Assembly: GCA_021432605.1 (NCBI GenBank)
Contig: MU271144.1
Span: forward strand, 2,724,606 to 2,788,605
From: Coniochaeta sp. PMI_546
Taxonomy: Eukaryota > Ascomycota > Sordariomycetes > Coniochaetales > Coniochaetaceae
DNA length: 64,000 nucleotides
Direction of reading: 5' to 3'
Shown here: positions 31,842 through 41,857 of the stretch, one piece after another
Numbering within the stretch: the stretch's first letter is position 1
Layout: every line of letters starts with the position of its first letter
Program-made: the position numbers and the translations under genes
The notes under the pieces: model-generated
Database searches by the model: none
Seen by the model: the letters and a program-made list of their open reading frames with translations, nothing else
Told to the model about the DNA's origin: nothing

Positions 31842-33177
31842 ATGGCCTCGACAATGACACCAAAAATCACATCGCCGGCCTCCAAGCCAGCTCTCAAGTT
31901 TGAGCTGCTGGCTAAGTGCTCCGTAAGCTTCACCTCCTCCCCTCCGTTTCCCTCGGATCAGGTAAACTCCCTCACTACAATTACGCTAAACAAATGACAC
32001 TCAGACAACCCGCGCCCGCGCCTCCAACCTCACCCTCCCCCACGGCCCCGTGCCCCTCCCAATCTTCATGCCCGTCGCCACGCAAGCATCCCTCAAGGGC
32101 CTCACCCCAGCCCAGCTCGAAGCGACCACCTGCCGCCTCTGCCTAAACAACACCTACCACCTTGGCCTGCGCCCGGGCCAGCCCGTCCTCGACGCCGTCG
32201 GAGGCGCCCACGCCTTCCAGGGCTGGAACCACAACCTCCTCACCGACAGCGGCGGGTTCCAGATGGTCTCCCTGCTCAAGCTAGCCAACATCACGGAGGA
32301 GGGTGTGAGGTTCCTGTCGCCGCACGACGGGAGCCCCATGCTGCTCACCCCGGAACACAGCATCAACCTGCAGAACAGCATCGGGAGCGACATCATCATG
32401 CAGCTGGATGACGTGCTCGTCACGACCAGCCCGGATAAGGAGCGGATGAGGGAGGCGATGCTGAGGAGTGTGAGGTGGCTGGACCGGTGTATGGCAGCGC
32501 ACGCGAGGCCGCACGACCAGAATCTGTTCTGTATCATCCAGGGCGGACTGGACCTGGAGATGCGGAGGGAGTGCACGGCCGCCATGCTGGAGAGGGACAC
32601 CCCCGGTATCGCCATCGGTGGTCTATCGGGCGGAGAAGCAAAGGACGACTACTGCCGCGTCGTCAAAGCCGTTACGGAACTGCTGCCGGAGGGGAAGCCG
32701 CGGTACGTGATGGGCATCGGGTACCCGGAGGACCTCGTCGTGAGCGTCGCTCTGGGGGCGGACATGTTCGACTGCGTGTGGCCGACGCGCACGGCGCGCT
32801 TCGGCAACGCCGTCACCAGGCACGGGGTGCTCAACCTCAAGCATGCGAGGTACGCGGACGACTTCGGGCCGATAGAGGACGGGTGCGGGTGCGTCTGCTG
32901 CCGGCCCGCGGGCGAGGAGGGCGCGCTGGCGGTGACGAGGGCCTTTGTGCACCATAACTCGGCCAAGGAGACGGTCGCGGCACATCTGCTGACTATGCAT
33001 AATGTTTGGTATCAGATTCACCTGATGAAGGAGGCGAGGGAGGCGATCATCGAGGACCGGTATCCGGCTTTTCTGAGGACGTTCTTCAGGGATCTACATG
33101 GAGATAAGGAGAAGTATCCGTCGTGGGCAGTCGAGGCGCTCAGGGGGGTGGGTGTTGATATAATACAAGACGATTGA
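31842..33177 (+). CDS. Queuine tRNA-ribosyltransferase catalytic subunit (TGT)
   Basis: Predicted catalytic subunit (eukaryotic QTRT1 type), which exchanges guanine-34 for queuine in the GUN anticodons of tRNA-Asp, -Asn, -His and -Tyr. Exons 31842-31922 and 32005-33177 join in frame to 417 residues. The motifs are intact: T-D-S-G-G-F-Q-M with the general-acid Asp108, C-I-I-Q-G-G-L, I-A-I-G-G-L-S-G-G-E for base binding, and M-F-D-C-V-W-P-T-R-T-A-R with nucleophilic Asp283. The zinc site is C-G-C-V-C-C (C321, C323 and C326 as ligands) with a following His in T-M-H-N near 359. Baker's yeast lacks queuosine, but many filamentous fungi keep the salvage enzyme, with queuine taken from bacteria. It would work with a QTRT2-type partner encoded elsewhere. 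Confidence 0.93.
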
Positions 33178-33446
33178 GCAAGGCGTATCCGATTCATACA
33201 TGTGTGATGTTTTGAGAAGTGAGCATACTATCTTCACACGGCAGAACTTGGCATCAAATTGCCGTTCCAAGTACATTACGCATGTCTCTTGTTCATATTA
33301 AGATCATCCAGGCCATCTCCTCATAAACCCCAAAAATCATCAATAAATGGTCTGGGTATCAAGGAGAGTTTCGAACGTCAATCATCTTCTCTTCCGTCCT
33401 CTGGATAACACCAGCACACAAGACCTACTTGGCATCAACTCTCCCC

Positions 33447-34582
33447 TCATATCAGGAGGAAGAACGACAACACAAGAGAAAAGAACTCGGCAGTCCGCAC
33501 CACCAGCCCTCCAGCCCCGACAGGAGACGCAACATTACCCGTGGCCCTCGTTGACGTGGTCGACGTGGCAGACGTAGTCGACGTCCGGCTCGAGGTCGTG
33601 GTACCGCTGCCTCCGATCCCTACCCCAGTCGTCGTGGGCGTCGGCGTGGAAGAGCCAGTGCCCTCGGTATCGGTCGTGCTGCTGGTTGTGGATGACGTCT
33701 TAGTACGCGTGCTCGTGGGCGAGTAGCTCTCGCAAAAGTCCTCAAAGGCCACGACGGCGCTGTAGGCCGTGGGGGCGGCTGCCGTCTTGGCCCAGGGGGC
33801 GCAGGAGCTGGCTAGGTCGTCTATCTCCGTCGTGAAGGATGATTTGCCGGCACTAGTTGTGTAGCTGCGCGGTGGGTTAGACTTGGTGAGGTGTTCCATT
33901 CTGGATGGCAGTGGCACTTACCAGATACAGGACGCGGCGACCCTGTCTGGCGCAGCGGTAATAGAGGGCGTTGCAGCTACGCAGGAAGAGAGGATGTCCT
34001 GGAACGACGTGCACGCGTCCGGGATATCGGTAGCACTAGACCCGCTTCCGCCACCGCCGCCTGTCGTCCTTGTGGCCGAAGTTACTGTCGTTGCAGTTAT
34101 TCTGGTGTTAGTAGTAGCGGTGTTTGTCACTGTCGACGAAGCTGAGGTGACGCTGCCAGCGCCAGCAGCGCAGACTGGCACCTCGGAAGCGCAAGCACGT
34201 GCCAGTCCGGTGAAAGCTATGTCTGGTCAGTACGGAGTGCTTTGCTCATGAATCTGTCCTGTTTATGGTGCGCACCAGAATACTGTGTGGTGCTCTTAGG
34301 AAAGGAGGCAGAAATGTAGGCGGCACAGCTGCTGTAGTACTCGTCAATCTCCACCGTCGAATGACAGCAGTAACACGAGGCCGCGTCGGACTCGGCCGCC
34401 GTGCTCAACCCGGGACTGGCGGAGTAGCAGGAGTCGATCACTGCGTAGGCAATGCTGCAGGCTGTCACGGCTGGGTCTGTTGTGGCCGCGGCTGCTGCTA
34501 AGTTGGCGAAGTTGCCCGGGATCTCTAGGGCGTTGGCCACATTTTGCGCCAGGAGGAGGGCGGTGACCAATGCTCGTCCCAT
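33447..34582 (-). CDS. Secreted GPI-anchor-type Ser/Thr-rich protein with duplicated Cys module
   Basis: Exons 34276-34582, 33922-34216 and 33447-33864 join in frame to 339 residues. Residues 1-19 form a signal peptide (M-G-R-A-L-V-T-A-L-L-L-A-Q-N-V-A-N-A), and the last dozen residues are hydrophobic (F-F-S-L-V-L-S-F-F-L-L-I) after a small-residue stretch, as in GPI-anchored wall proteins. Two cysteine modules are visible: C42, C52, C70, C72, C86, C111, and C171, C181, C199, C201, C222, C245. The first three spacings (10, 18 and 2) are identical, so the protein arose by internal duplication. Long Thr/Ser stretches after each module look like O-glycosylated stalks. The start at 34582 puts the signal peptide at the N-terminus. 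The function is unknown; a cell-wall or adhesion role is inference. It is convergent with the TGT gene. Confidence 0.78.
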
Positions 34583-35616
34583 TGTGCTTGTGATGAATGG
34601 TTTCTGATGTGAGAGCAGCTTCTGATGCATGCACTATTGGATACGAGAGATACTCAGGGGACAGCAACACAGACAAGGCAGACAGAATCTAGAGTGACCG
34701 TGAACCGAGCTTGCGGTAGAGGGGAGACGGACAGGTCATTTAAGAGCCGCGGTCCGTTCTGTGGTTTGAGCCTCATCCACCCTCGATGCCCTTGGCGCTC
34801 TCAGCCCAAGACGCAGCTAGTGATAACATGTTCCCGCAGACTCTTCTCTCAATGGTCGGCATCGCAGACTGGTTACCCAGATCGGAGTAGAGGCTGCTGC
34901 GGCTGAGATATATTGGATCCGCTAGACAAACGGCCCAATCCGATGATGTGACAGCCTTGCACCGTCTGGTGCCACGGCCCGCAGGAGCAAATGGAGCCGC
35001 CACTTCATTCGAGCAGGGCTGTGAGGCATTAAGAAAATCAGGAAACTGGAATCCGAGCTCGTGTCATATGAGATGAAGTTTGGTGTATCTGATCCCGTTT
35101 GCTCGATGGGATGCCGGGGGCCGGAGAGCGAGTGCACATCTTTCAGCTCGCCCTCTCTTTTACCAACGCACACGCTGAGACCGGCCCTCGGAGCCTTGTA
35201 CCGGAGATCATAGGGGACTAATGTAGGGGCTAATGCAGCTTCCAAAAAGAGCTACCGAATCGCCAGAGAGCTTACCGTGAGACAAACTTTATTCTGCAGT
35301 TAGCTTCTACCGTGTACAATAGTAAGTTTTGAGAATGGCATCATAATAAAGGTAGTTTCTGCAAGAGTCCCATTTCCTCGACGCCCAAAAGCCGAGTCAA
35401 AAATAGCAGCATTACACAAAGATGGAATGAGGACGCACACTGCTTTTGCAGCAGGAATTCCCAACAATTAAAAGCCAAAAGCAGAGGAAAGCAAGGGGTA
35501 TCGACATGGCATTTTACGCCAAAGACCATCCCAAAACAGTACGAATCAAACGCCAAACTCGTTTCCACATTGGGAGCTCCTCGCTGGCAGAAAGATCAGC
35601 CTCTCTCTTCTTTCTC
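34583..35616. other. Intergenic: wall-protein promoter and HDAC 3' flank
   Basis: About 1 kb with short open frames only, none protein-like. It should contain the promoter of the GPI-type protein gene and the 3' untranslated region of the deacetylase gene. Confidence 0.6.
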
Positions 35617-38600
35617 TCAGTGCTGCGGTGTCTCCGGCACTTCCCAAACACTCTTATCAGCCGCTGCCTCCTTCTGCGGCAAGGACGTCGCACTCCCCGG
35701 GCGCGGAGCGAAAGGGATGGCCGAAGTGGAAGTAAAGACCGGTAGCTCTCGTCTCGCGGGGGTAGGAACCGGCGTGGCGCTGTTCGGCGGCAGCCACTGG
35801 AGCGGCTGCTGCTGCTGAACCACGGGAGGGGTCGGGCCTTCCGGCTGGTACTGGATGAACATGTCGTTCCCTGGGGCCGGAGACTGCATCATCGGCGAGC
35901 TAGGGGGGAGAGGTGTCTGTGCCGGGAAGCTGGGTGCCGTGACCGCGATCTCGTCCTTGGAAGGCGTGACGGGCGCGAAGGGGGCGGTGAGCACTGGTGG
36001 ATTTGGCGCGGCTGGAGACACGGTCTGCTCCGGTTGCCCTGCAACGCCAGCGTTAGACGGGACCTCAGATAAGTCGTCCAGGGACGGGACAGATGGAGAC
36101 ATGGCGACGGAGTGCTCTTTGTCGGCAACGGGGTCGCCTAGTTGAACGGCCGGAATATCTGACATGGCATGGCTGAAAGTAGGTGCTTGGTTCTCGGCCT
36201 TGGCCTTCAGTTCGCGCTCCCTGCGCTCCCGTTCACGTGCATCACGCTGCGCTTGCGTGATGACGGTAATCTTGATCTTCTTCATATCGCCCGTCAGCCT
36301 GTCCATATCGTCGCCCGACTGTCCCGACGACACACCCGATGTGGTCGCGCTGGTAGTGCGACTCATTGCGGGTCTTGCGGGTTGCTTCGAGGACAGTTCA
36401 GCTGCGGGCTTCTTCTGTGTTCGTGGCTGGCGGGGAACAGGTTCCTTCTTAGTGGCGGGCACCACTCTCGTCTTCTTCACCGCCAAGGGGGTCGTTCTTG
36501 CACTCATGGAGGACTCCGGCCGGATACTCTGTGAGGTCTCGGGTCGTAAAGACACGCCGCTGGCGACGTCCGAGACCACGACAGTCGACGCCGCACTAAG
36601 ACGTCGACTGGGCGCCCTCATCTTCTGCGGCACTTTATCGGCAGCAAGAACCGGCCCGGCAACGGTCTTCCGCCTGTTCTTGCTGTCGTCTTCAACCTCT
36701 AGCGGAAGACTTGGCTTCGCCTTGCGCTCGCGTAGCGCCATTCTGGCCGGTGCCGCTCGAGGTTCGGGCGTCGACAAGGCGCTGGTACCCGTGAGACCTG
36801 CCGTTTGGGAGAGGGCAGACTGTCGTGCCTGTCGTGCCCGCGTGGCTTCCGCAGCGAGGTCTTCATGCGTGCAGCTTCCAGTCTGGCGGTCTGCAGGTAT
36901 GAGGAGTTTGCTCAGCTCATATGCTGCGATTGCCCAGGGCACCTCTGGTGGTGGTGGTGTAGGTGGTCGTGATGCGGTCGCATTGCTGAGAGCTGATAGA
37001 CCGGATATACTCCGGCGGACCTTCAAACCTGCAACTACCTTGGCCGAGGAAGCCGCGGTCGGAGAAGAGTAGGTTGGCGGAGTTTGGTTGCGGGGCTTCT
37101 TCGGTTCTTCCACCGGGGCCGGCGCGACCGTAGCCTCAATCCTCTCCAGTTCGGGAAGCGACCACCAAGACGGCTCGTAGGGGCGCGTACCCCGTTCACT
37201 CGCCGACGAGTCCTTTCTCCCGCGTATCTGCCCTGACGATCCCATTCTCTGGGTACCTGACGACACAACCCCCTGAGCGCCCGATGACCCGATTCTCTGA
37301 CCCATCTCGTAGCCAAGTCCGTTGAAGTCCTGATCCTTCACCGTGGGGTCATCGCCCGCCAGTCCGCTCAGGTGGCTGAGGATGCCAGAATAGAGGGCTC
37401 GGTCGCTATAGCCTCCCTCGAGGACACTGATAATGCGACCCTCCACACTTGTTCCCTCCTCAGCTGCAATCCTCACGACATCGCGGGTGAATCGAGCGTA
37501 GAAGTCGGTGGGCACGTTCACATTATGACGCTGCATACCGGCACCCTCCCACTCACTCGCGTCGAAACCTGCTGAAAGGAATATCGCCGCCTTGGAATTC
37601 TGGCCCGCTGCCCGCAGGCGATCCGTCTGGGTCTGGAGGTAGGTGCGAGTCTTGTCCAGTAAGATTGAGTACTTGGACTCGTAAAGCTTCCAGAATTCGG
37701 CCTCGGATCTCCAGGGCTGCAAATGGACGTTCCATACGTTCTGCCCGTGGGCATTGTCGATACACAAACTTGCGTTCTTGACTTTCTCCTCGTCACCCAT
37801 CTCACAGGGGTACGAGTTGATATCGTGGAGACTGAAGTAGCCGATCGACGTCTTCTTCCACCATGCCGCGTTCTTGGAGAGGCCGACGCTCCTCGAATTG
37901 TGCTGCCAGGCTACGGACTGGGACCCGTCGCCGTGGTGCAGATCGAAGTCGATGATAGCGGCGTGAGTGAGACCATGGCTTAGGATCGCGTGCATTATCC
38001 CCACATGGACGTTGTTGATCCAGCAGAAACCAGACGGGTAAGAAGCTGAGCAGTGATGTCCGGGTGGTCGGATGGCAACAAAGGCACGTTTGGGGCCGTT
38101 GCTGTTGTTGAACACGGCGTCGACTGCCTCGCAAACGCCTCCTAGAGCTCCTTCTAAGGCGTCCAAGGACTCCGAGCATAGGTAGAGATCGCCCTCGTGG
38201 AATTTCTTAGGCGTCTCCTGGTCTGGATCGCGTTTCATGTCCGGTCGCTGGAGCTCTTTCCCATTCATGGCGAGCCGCGACTCGGCCGCATCGCACATGA
38301 TTTTCAGCTCCTCCATCCACTTCGTGCCGTGTACATTTGTGACAGTCTGCGACTGCAGTGGTACTCGCCTTGTCGTCTTGTGAATACGGAACGGCACTGT
38401 GGGAATGGAAGCCGAGTTGAGGTTCGGGTGAAGAGGATGTGCGCCTTCCGCATGGCGTTCCCCTAGACGCACGTAAGCAGCAGAAACCCCAAGAACACTA
38501 GCTTTTATTCTCTCTGGTCGTTCGACGATAGTGCTCAGAGCGGCTCGTGAGGTCCGTGGGCGCGAGTATCGGTGCCCATAAACGGAATCGTTTAGCACGA

Positions 38601-39123
38601 CGATGGTCTCGGGTGCCACTTCCGCGCCTGTGGCACTTGTCGCGCCATGGCGTAAGCTTAACTCGTCCTTGAAAAAGTTACTCGCGATAGATTCCGCTGT
38701 ATGCACTGGTCGCTCGGGTATATCGGGTGGGGAGATACTGCGTAGAGGAGATCGTGCGATGCTGGTGTTTGGTGATCGTGGCATCGTGGTGGATAGGTTT
38801 ACCGAGCTGGCGCGCCGTGGGGGGACGACACCGTTCGAAGAATGGAGAGAATTAAGAGAGGCTTTTCGCAGCAGGGTTGGCGTAGAAGAGCGAGATCGAT
38901 TTCCATTGGCGGTGGATGGCGCATTCAAAGGGCTCCGGAGAGCACTACCAGGACGTGGAGTACTAGGTGACCGGTCAACAGCAGGCTTATAAGCTCGTGG
39001 TGATTTAGCTGGTGTCGCGAGTGAAAGATGTTTCAACGACTGCGCCAAGTCGCTATCATTGTTGTTTGGCTTCACCGGCGACCTCCTTGAGGGAGACGGC
39101 GAGGGAGAGAAAGACGACGCCAT
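35617..39123 (-). CDS. Histone deacetylase, Hos3/HosB type
   Basis: Predicted zinc-dependent lysine deacetylase of the fungus-specific Hos3 branch. One uninterrupted exon encodes 1168 residues. Residues 1-170 are a Ser/Pro-rich tail with many S-P sites. The deacetylase domain runs about 170-600 and has all catalytic marks: R-P-P-G-H-H (His356/357), I-D-F-D-L-H-H-G-D-G with zinc ligands Asp394 and His396, S-A-G-F-D with Asp521, and L-E-G-G-Y with Tyr572. After it comes about 550 residues of low-complexity Ala/Pro/Ser/Arg-rich sequence with a charged helix of R-E-R-E-R-R-E-R-E type near 980. Yeast Hos3 is about 700 residues, so the C-terminal extension makes this protein much longer. Nuclear or septal location cannot be decided from the sequence. 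Confidence 0.92.
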   Translation of the reverse strand: MASSFSPSPSPSRRSPVKPNNNDSDLAQSLKHLSLATPAKSPRAYKPAVDRSPSTPRPGSALRSPLNAPSTANGNRSRSSTPTLLRKASLNSLHSSNGVVPPRRASSVNLSTTMPRSPNTSIARSPLRSISPPDIPERPVHTAESIASNFFKDELSLRHGATSATGAEVAPETIVVLNDSVYGHRYSRPRTSRAALSTIVERPERIKASVLGVSAAYVRLGERHAEGAHPLHPNLNSASIPTVPFRIHKTTRRVPLQSQTVTNVHGTKWMEELKIMCDAAESRLAMNGKELQRPDMKRDPDQETPKKFHEGDLYLCSESLDALEGALGGVCEAVDAVFNNSNGPKRAFVAIRPPGHHCSASYPSGFCWINNVHVGIMHAILSHGLTHAAIIDFDLHHGDGSQSVAWQHNSRSVGLSKNAAWWKKTSIGYFSLHDINSYPCEMGDEEKVKNASLCIDNAHGQNVWNVHLQPWRSEAEFWKLYESKYSILLDKTRTYLQTQTDRLRAAGQNSKAAIFLSAGFDASEWEGAGMQRHNVNVPTDFYARFTRDVVRIAAEEGTSVEGRIISVLEGGYSDRALYSGILSHLSGLAGDDPTVKDQDFNGLGYEMGQRIGSSGAQGVVSSGTQRMGSSGQIRGRKDSSASERGTRPYEPSWWSLPELERIEATVAPAPVEEPKKPRNQTPPTYSSPTAASSAKVVAGLKVRRSISGLSALSNATASRPPTPPPPEVPWAIAAYELSKLLIPADRQTGSCTHEDLAAEATRARQARQSALSQTAGLTGTSALSTPEPRAAPARMALRERKAKPSLPLEVEDDSKNRRKTVAGPVLAADKVPQKMRAPSRRLSAASTVVVSDVASGVSLRPETSQSIRPESSMSARTTPLAVKKTRVVPATKKEPVPRQPRTQKKPAAELSSKQPARPAMSRTTSATTSGVSSGQSGDDMDRLTGDMKKIKITVITQAQRDARERERRERELKAKAENQAPTFSHAMSDIPAVQLGDPVADKEHSVAMSPSVPSLDDLSEVPSNAGVAGQPEQTVSPAAPNPPVLTAPFAPVTPSKDEIAVTAPSFPAQTPLPPSSPMMQSPAPGNDMFIQYQPEGPTPPVVQQQQPLQWLPPNSATPVPTPARRELPVFTSTSAIPFAPRPGSATSLPQKEAAADKSVWEVPETPQH

Positions 39124-40002
39124 GGCGATGTTGACAGAAAGTAGGTGGGTATGTCTCAGTGCGTCTCAGTGCGCCTCTACTGGACGAGATGCCCGTTCAG
39201 CAGTAAGGTAATGTTTATGTATCAAGGGCTAAGTGGTTTCAGTCGTTGTCGCATGAAGTCATTGTGCATGGCGCAGAATGTCAAGACAAAGCAGTGGTGG
39301 CAGGACGATCGCGCCGCGTGGTTATATGCAAGGTACAGGCACAGAATGAGTGTTCATCTAAACAGAGGCTTGATAAAAAAAAAGGGAGTCGCGTAAACTT
39401 GGTTGCAGCTGCGCAACCCACGCGTAGACATCCCTGTCGTCATAGTAGCCACTGCACGTGAGAACCACAGCAAAGACATCTTCTGTCTATCTCAGCCATG
39501 TCGTCGTCCCGTTGACGACTCTGCAGTATGCCTCTATTCGTAAACCACTTAGTAACTCGCAATGTTGAACTGGTAGGCTTCAAACCCTTAAAGTAATATT
39601 CCTTCTCTGTCACTTGAAAGCAAATCGTCGCTTTAGTTGGTTTGCTTGCCGCCAGACTGAGAGTGACTGCAAGGCATCGACCGCACCTCTACGCCAAGTA
39701 CCTTCAAAGTCTTACACCTGAGGGTCTTCCACCTTTTACTGCATTGCATGCCAGAACGACGGTTAGCATACACAAGGCTACCTATAGGTTCAATAGCCGT
39801 TTGAATCACTTCATATCAAGTATCGCAAATCAGAAGCTCAATTTGATGTGCTTATATCAACAGCCTTGCGTATCTGAACTGCTCACAGATTCAACCCGAC
39901 ATAACAAGAAAAACAGCTGTGCTAAAAGCGAAACGCCACCCTAGTTCTCATCAAGAAAAACAAGAAATGCACTTTCCAAAACAACCTGAGCATGGCGCAA
40001 TC
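39124..40002. other. Intergenic: HDAC promoter and CPSase 3' flank
   Basis: This contains the deacetylase gene's upstream region and the 3' end of the next minus-strand gene. A run of nine A is present at 39376-39384. No ORF of interest. Confidence 0.6.
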
Positions 40003-41454
40003 TTAAGCGGCGGTGCTAGCCAGAGGCGAAGGCTCAACACCAACACGCTCCTTGCTGAGGATGTCCAACAACAGCCGAGATGGCCTGTTGTCCCGGTACA
40101 CCTTCTCGTTGTCCTTGAACATCTTGACGCTGTTGATATACTTGTCGAACAGGAACGAGCTGTCCATAGGGCCACCCTTCGCCTCGGGGTGGAACTGGGT
40201 CGAGAAGATGGGGCGGGTCTTGTGCAGCATGCCCTCGTTGCTGCCGTCGTTGAGGTTGACGAAGTACTCCTTGAAGTCGCTGGGCAGTGTGCTCGAGTCG
40301 ACAGCGTAGCCGTGGTTCTGCGAAGTGATGTGGCACTGACCAGTGGTCAAGTCCAGAGCAGGGATATTGTGAGCACGATTTCCGTACTTCATCTTGATGG
40401 TCCGGGCACCAATGGCAAGGGCCAGAAGTTGGTGTCCAAGACAGATGCCCATGACAGGGACCGGTGAAGTTTCCATCAGCCGGGCCAAGTTGTAGACAGT
40501 CTCCTGGCAATGAGTCGGGTCACCAGGTCCGTTGGAGATGAAGACGCCGTCAAAGTTATCGGCCACCTTGTGAATGGGATAGTTGTACGGGAAGACCGTG
40601 ACGGAGGCGCCGCGGCTAACCAAGCTCCGGAGAATGTTCTCCTTGACACCACAGTCGATCAGGGCAATGTGGAAGGAAGCATTCGGAGCTTCAACCACGA
40701 AGGGGGCCTTGGTGCTAACCCGCTTGACAAGGTTGATCTGGCCGGGGTCGACGAAGCTCTCATCCTCGTCCGCGTCGTACTCGTCACCAATGGAGATGCG
40801 GGCAAGCGACGAACCCCGCTCGCGGAGATAGGTGACAATAGCACGCGTATCAACGCCAGAGATGGCTGGAACGCCCTCGCGGGCGCACCAGTCGCTCAAG
40901 CTCTCCACCGCCGTCCAATGGCTGTATTGCAGAGCCACATCGGACACGACAACACCGGCGCACTGAATATGAGGCGACTCGAAGTACTTCAGCAGATTGT
41001 ACTCGTCGCGTTCGCTGGAGGGGACACCGTAATTGCCGATAAGCGGCTGGGTGAAGACCAGGATCTGGCCGCGGTACGAGGGATCGGTCATGGACTCGGG
41101 GTATCCCACGAGGGACGTGGTGAACACGGCTTCTCCAGAGATATTGGAGTTTGCTCCAAAGGCAGTGCCATGGAAAACGGGGCCGTCCTACAGTGGAGAG
41201 GGTTAGCGTGAATCTCGCGTGCATTTTGCAAGCAGAACACCGGGGATCAGGCCTACCCTGATGGTGAAGGTGGCTTCCATGTTCTCGGAGACAGGAGCAG
41301 TGGTGCGGTAATTGTGAGCAGGCATGGTCCTGCCCTTGCTACCAGCAGCAACCTTCTGGCTCATGAAGCGGGCATTGTTCGCGAGGCGAGACGAGAGGCC
41401 GGCGGCACCCAAAGCCGAGGGCCGATAGGCACGAACTGCAAAGCGGGAGAACAT
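40003..41454 (-). CDS. CPA1: Carbamoyl-phosphate synthase, arginine-specific small chain
   Basis: Glutaminase subunit (CPA1; arg-2 in Neurospora) that supplies ammonia to the large subunit to make carbamoyl phosphate for arginine synthesis. Exons 41257-41454 and 40003-41187 join in frame to 460 residues. The first 40-50 residues ([14 protein letters not shown]) are basic, hydroxylated and lack acids, a mitochondrial presequence as known for Neurospora ARG-2. The C-terminal class-I glutamine amidotransferase has its triad intact: Cys315 in M-G-I-C-L-G-H-Q, and His399 and Glu401 in Q-F-H-P-E-A. The N-terminal half is the CPSase small-chain domain. The ATG at 41454 is the first ATG after the uORF stop and has A at -3. 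Expression should be controlled by the arginine attenuator peptide encoded just upstream. Confidence 0.95.
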
Positions 41455-41517
41455 ATTGTCGGGGTTTTGATGTTCGGAGAGAATGTGGTCAAATGTGCTC
41501 TGAAGCAAGAGTAGACC

Positions 41518-41857
41518 TTAAGCGGAAAGGGACCTCCACAGATGGTCTGTCATGCAAGTTAGTAAAACGAAGCGGTGAGTCAGTGCGAGTTCTGGAGCCG
41601 AAAAGACCGACCTGAGAGATAATCCTGCAAAGAATGCGTTAGCCAAACTCATTCTCAAGGTATGATATTCGACTTGGATGAGTGATAGAGGGCAATTGGC
41701 TTGTTTGGGGCCTGGAGTCTGGTGTTTGCTCAACATCCAGAGACACTCCTTCAACGAGGCCAAGTGACGCATGCGGGGGGTCGACATTGGACAGACAAGG
41801 ACGACACCAACAATGAAAACGTACCTGAGAGGTGAAGACTGACGGGCGACCGTTCAT
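41518..41857 (-). CDS. Spliced uORF: arginine attenuator peptide (AAP)
   Basis: A 24-residue leader peptide encoded upstream of CPA1. In Neurospora this nascent peptide stalls the ribosome at its own stop codon when arginine is plentiful, blocking reinitiation at the main ORF and exposing the mRNA to decay. Here it is split over three exons: 41825-41857 (M-N-G-R-P-S-V-F-T-S-Q), 41612-41624 (13 bases, D-Y-L-S and one base) and 41518-41546 (rest of Asp, then H-L-W-R-S-L-S-A and TAA). The joined length is exactly 24 codons plus stop. It matches the Neurospora peptide as I remember it except for Ser at 21 and 23. Asp12, whose change abolishes regulation in Neurospora, is present. The uORF start context is weak (C at -3), as leaky scanning would need. 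The stop lies 63 bases before the CPA1 ATG, with no ATG between. Confidence 0.92.
41576..41582. promoter_or_regulatory. TGAGTCA Gcn4/CPC1-type site inside uORF intron
   Basis: A perfect TGA(C/G)TCA palindrome, the binding consensus of Gcn4 and Neurospora CPC1, which activate amino-acid biosynthetic genes under cross-pathway control. It lies inside the second intron of the AAP uORF, downstream of the presumed transcription start. Function is inferred from the motif and the gene it serves. Confidence 0.45.
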
